Below the pieces are notes generated by a model, which was not told the DNA's origin, made no database searches, and saw nothing but the letters and a program-made list of their open reading frames with translations. From positions 1 to 64,000 of the forward strand of contig WFMF01000222.1 in NCBI GenBank assembly GCA_011033025.1: 64,000 nt of DNA, given 5' to 3'. How positions within the stretch are numbered: position 1 is the stretch's first letter; each line of letters opens with the position of its first letter. A program made the translations under genes and the position numbers. Shown here in pieces: positions 62,523 to 64,000 of this stretch. This DNA comes from Beroe forskalii. Its lineage: Eukaryota; Ctenophora; Nuda; Beroida; Beroidae.

Positions 62523-62983
62523 ATTGCCTGAGATAAATGTTTGGACCCCAGAACATTTATAGTCCTTTTTAATGGTTTGAATTTGGCAGGGGAGTGCATA
62601 CTAACAGTAGTAACGTCAAGTTCTTCTTCTGTGTCTGAGTTGGGGAGTAAACCTGGATAATGCATATGACATTTCTGACACATGAACAAAAAGTTTCCCC
62701 ATCTGGATGAATTGTGCTTGTAGTGTGCAGCTAGTGGACCATACATTTCGAAAAAAGTTTTTGAACAAATAGCATCACTAGTAAACCCTCCTTTCTTGTC
62801 TCTACACAAAGCATGAAATGACTTACGACATATTGAACATGCAATAGATTCATTAACAATGTTCTCACTGAAAGGACATCTACTGCATCGTCCATTTGTG
62901 ATGAGAGGGTCTTTGATAACATTGTCCTTTACATTGCCATTGGTCTTTTTAGCTGTCATAGTGCTGCGTTCCTTCTTTAGCAA
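62474..62983 (-). CDS. LINE A ORF1, PHD-like zinc finger part
   Basis: 169 residues. Cysteine/histidine pattern: C33xxC36 (RCSRC), C49xxC52 (CSIC), H57xxC60 (FHALC) and a late CxxC (FMCQKCHMHY, about 101-104), as in PHD or RING-like fingers. Such fingers occur at the start of CR1 ORF1 proteins and are thought to help RNP assembly or chromatin binding. The last 17 codons overlap the next frame, and a single frameshift would join the two, so this is probably the N-terminus of one ORF1 protein. Confidence 0.7.
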   Translation of the reverse strand: MLKKERSTMTAKKTNGNVKDNVIKDPLITNGRCSRCPFSENIVNESIACSICRKSFHALCRDKKGGFTSDAICSKTFFEMYGPLAAHYKHNSSRWGNFLFMCQKCHMHYPGLLPNSDTEEELDVTTVSMHSPAKFKPLKRTINVLGSKHLSQAIWKVIALIVNQIMVII

Positions 62984-63140
62984 TAACCTGTAACAGTATT
63001 ACCATCCGAGGAAGGGAGGACAGTAAAACTGTGCTTACACTGGCGCCCAGTGCACTCCCACCAGATTGTTCAGTAGGTTATGACAGCAAAGACTATACAG
63101 CCATACAACTGTTTATATTTAGTTGTATAGTCCAGACCGT

Positions 63141-64000
63141 TCACCACAACAAACTTTGCAACTTGGGTTCCTCAAATTTGATTGTAATTAGTAGTGTTGT
63201 TAAGTTTAAAGAAATGGTGGTTGGGTACCCATCTACATTGCAAATGAGAGGACTTATCGCGGAGTCTGTGCAGTTCATTTGATCTCGATTATCGAAACAA
63301 AGATGAGCCGAAAAATATTTCTTTGCTTTGTAGTTAGGAGGGGAACACTTGCTTTGAGGATGTAAATGCCGAGTAAAAGTGAAGACATTAAAACTTTCAC
63401 ATGTATCATTAGGATCACATCCCAGTTCGTCTCGTCCGTTTGAGCAATGTCTTTCTTCATCACAGATCCTGTAAGGTGGAATATAATCATATGGACCATA
63501 ACAATTCCTGTAGAAGCCGGCCCAATAGGGTACTACCCGGCAAATCATACCGAAAGTTGTGTGATTGCCAGCGCTGCATCTTGCCTCATCATAGCAATCC
63601 TCACAGTCACAGATCTTGTCACATAATGACGATCTGGGAACCCTCTGACTTTTTTCCAATCCAGGACATGGTCCACAATGAACCATGTTTTCTTTTCCAA
63701 TGTGTGAACACAGTCTTTCATCCACTGCAATACCATCCAAGGTGTTCAGACAGTCGACTCTACCATCACATATTCTCAATAGAGTTTCGCCTTTGTCTAA
63801 AGTAATGTTCAAACCATCACGAAAGTTCCATAACCCTTCTCCTGATCCAGGTAGCATGTGACAAAGTATGTCCCCACAAACTCCTTCTCCTGAGTCTAGG
63901 ACAAGGTTGCTGGATGCCCACTTGTCGTGCCCACATGATTGGTAGAAGGACGGATCTCCTGGGCAGGTGTAGGAGTAGACTATATCCTTCCAATCAACTT
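63141..64000 (-). CDS. LDL-receptor class A-type ectodomain exon (open at the window edge)
   Basis: The frame is open from the right edge (VDWKDIVYSYTCPGDPSFYQ at 63999) to a stop at 63141. It is extracellular in style: many cysteines, several NxS/T sites, and repeats with the LDLa calcium-cage pattern (ICDGRVDCLNTLDG, LCDKICDCEDCYDEARC, ICDEERHCSNGRDELGC). LDLa modules bind ligands outside the cell, in lipoprotein receptors and in snail GRL101-type GPCRs. The last codons (from about YPTTIS on) look non-coding, so the true exon may end at a donor near 63227. LINE A starts about 100 bp downstream. The signal peptide and the rest lie beyond 64000. Confidence 0.75.
   Translation of the reverse strand, partial: VDWKDIVYSYTCPGDPSFYQSCGHDKWASSNLVLDSGEGVCGDILCHMLPGSGEGLWNFRDGLNITLDKGETLLRICDGRVDCLNTLDGIAVDERLCSHIGKENMVHCGPCPGLEKSQRVPRSSLCDKICDCEDCYDEARCSAGNHTTFGMICRVVPYWAGFYRNCYGPYDYIPPYRICDEERHCSNGRDELGCDPNDTCESFNVFTFTRHLHPQSKCSPPNYKAKKYFSAHLCFDNRDQMNCTDSAISPLICNVDGYPTTISLNLTTLLITIKFEEPKLQSLLW

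Larger units (their letters stand above)
53200..63050 (-). mobile_element. LINE A: CR1-like non-LTR retrotransposon, interrupted by LINE B
   Basis: On the minus strand, in order: PHD-like ORF1 part (62983-62474), AlkB-SGNH ORF (62522-60942), zinc-finger plus endonuclease (60958-about 59752), foreign LINE B (about 59751-55340), then linker and RT (55321-54048) and a decayed RT C-terminus down to about 53240. The PHD and esterase in ORF1 and the apurinic-type endonuclease plus RT are features known from CR1-clade elements. Ends are approximate. A few frameshifts (54476, 62500) mark it as probably inactive now. Confidence 0.8.

Overview
The window is eukaryotic and almost certainly from an invertebrate metazoan. 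It is AT-rich, its genes have small exons with canonical GT/AG borders, it contains rhodopsin-type receptors and an LDL-receptor class A ectodomain, and it is crowded with LINEs, an LTR element, foldback/MITE-like elements and minisatellites. I could not fix the phylum. There is no bacterial-type gene organisation, no CRISPR array and no credible tRNA or rRNA gene.

Left third (about 1.8-33.8 kb, + strand): one large host gene. I reconstructed 14 exons by hand between 1830 and 33843. Their intron phases all match and give about 606 codons to a TGA. The product has a helical N-terminal part, a cysteine-rich zinc-binding-like motif, leucine-rich repeats of the AMN1/FBXL kind and an acidic C-terminal part. 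Its introns hold four other genes: an MFS transporter (+, 6178-7494), a class-A GPCR (-, 15953-about 14100), a single-exon ATP-grasp-like membrane protein (+, 24410-25753) and an SLC22-type transporter (-, 29235-27679). Several exon edges of the host gene have partial copies in the flanking introns. The GPCR carries an 18-bp minisatellite exactly where the third intracellular loop is encoded.

Middle (33.8-51 kb): repeat-rich DNA with a 19-bp palindromic satellite (37.1-37.9 kb), the last two exons of an unidentified minus-strand gene (39379-38318) and three exons of a PHAX-like snRNA export adaptor (40705-39856, -). A 2.94-kb palindromic element with a 7-bp target duplication (40834-43776) follows, then a satellite of about 150-170 bp arranged as two opposed arrays (44.4-47.6 kb). 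A decayed 7TM receptor lies at 51060-49970 (-).

Right end (53-63 kb, -): a CR1-like LINE whose ORF1 region encodes a PHD-like finger, then an AlkB-type 2-oxoglutarate/Fe(II) dioxygenase fused to an SGNH hydrolase, both with their catalytic residues. Its endonuclease/RT frame is split by a second LINE inserted in the same orientation. Beyond it (63141-64000, -) is an LDLa-repeat ectodomain exon that runs off the window. That exon and the decayed 7TM may once have been one receptor gene, now separated by the LINEs. The AlkB-SGNH LINE is the best candidate for an under-described system.
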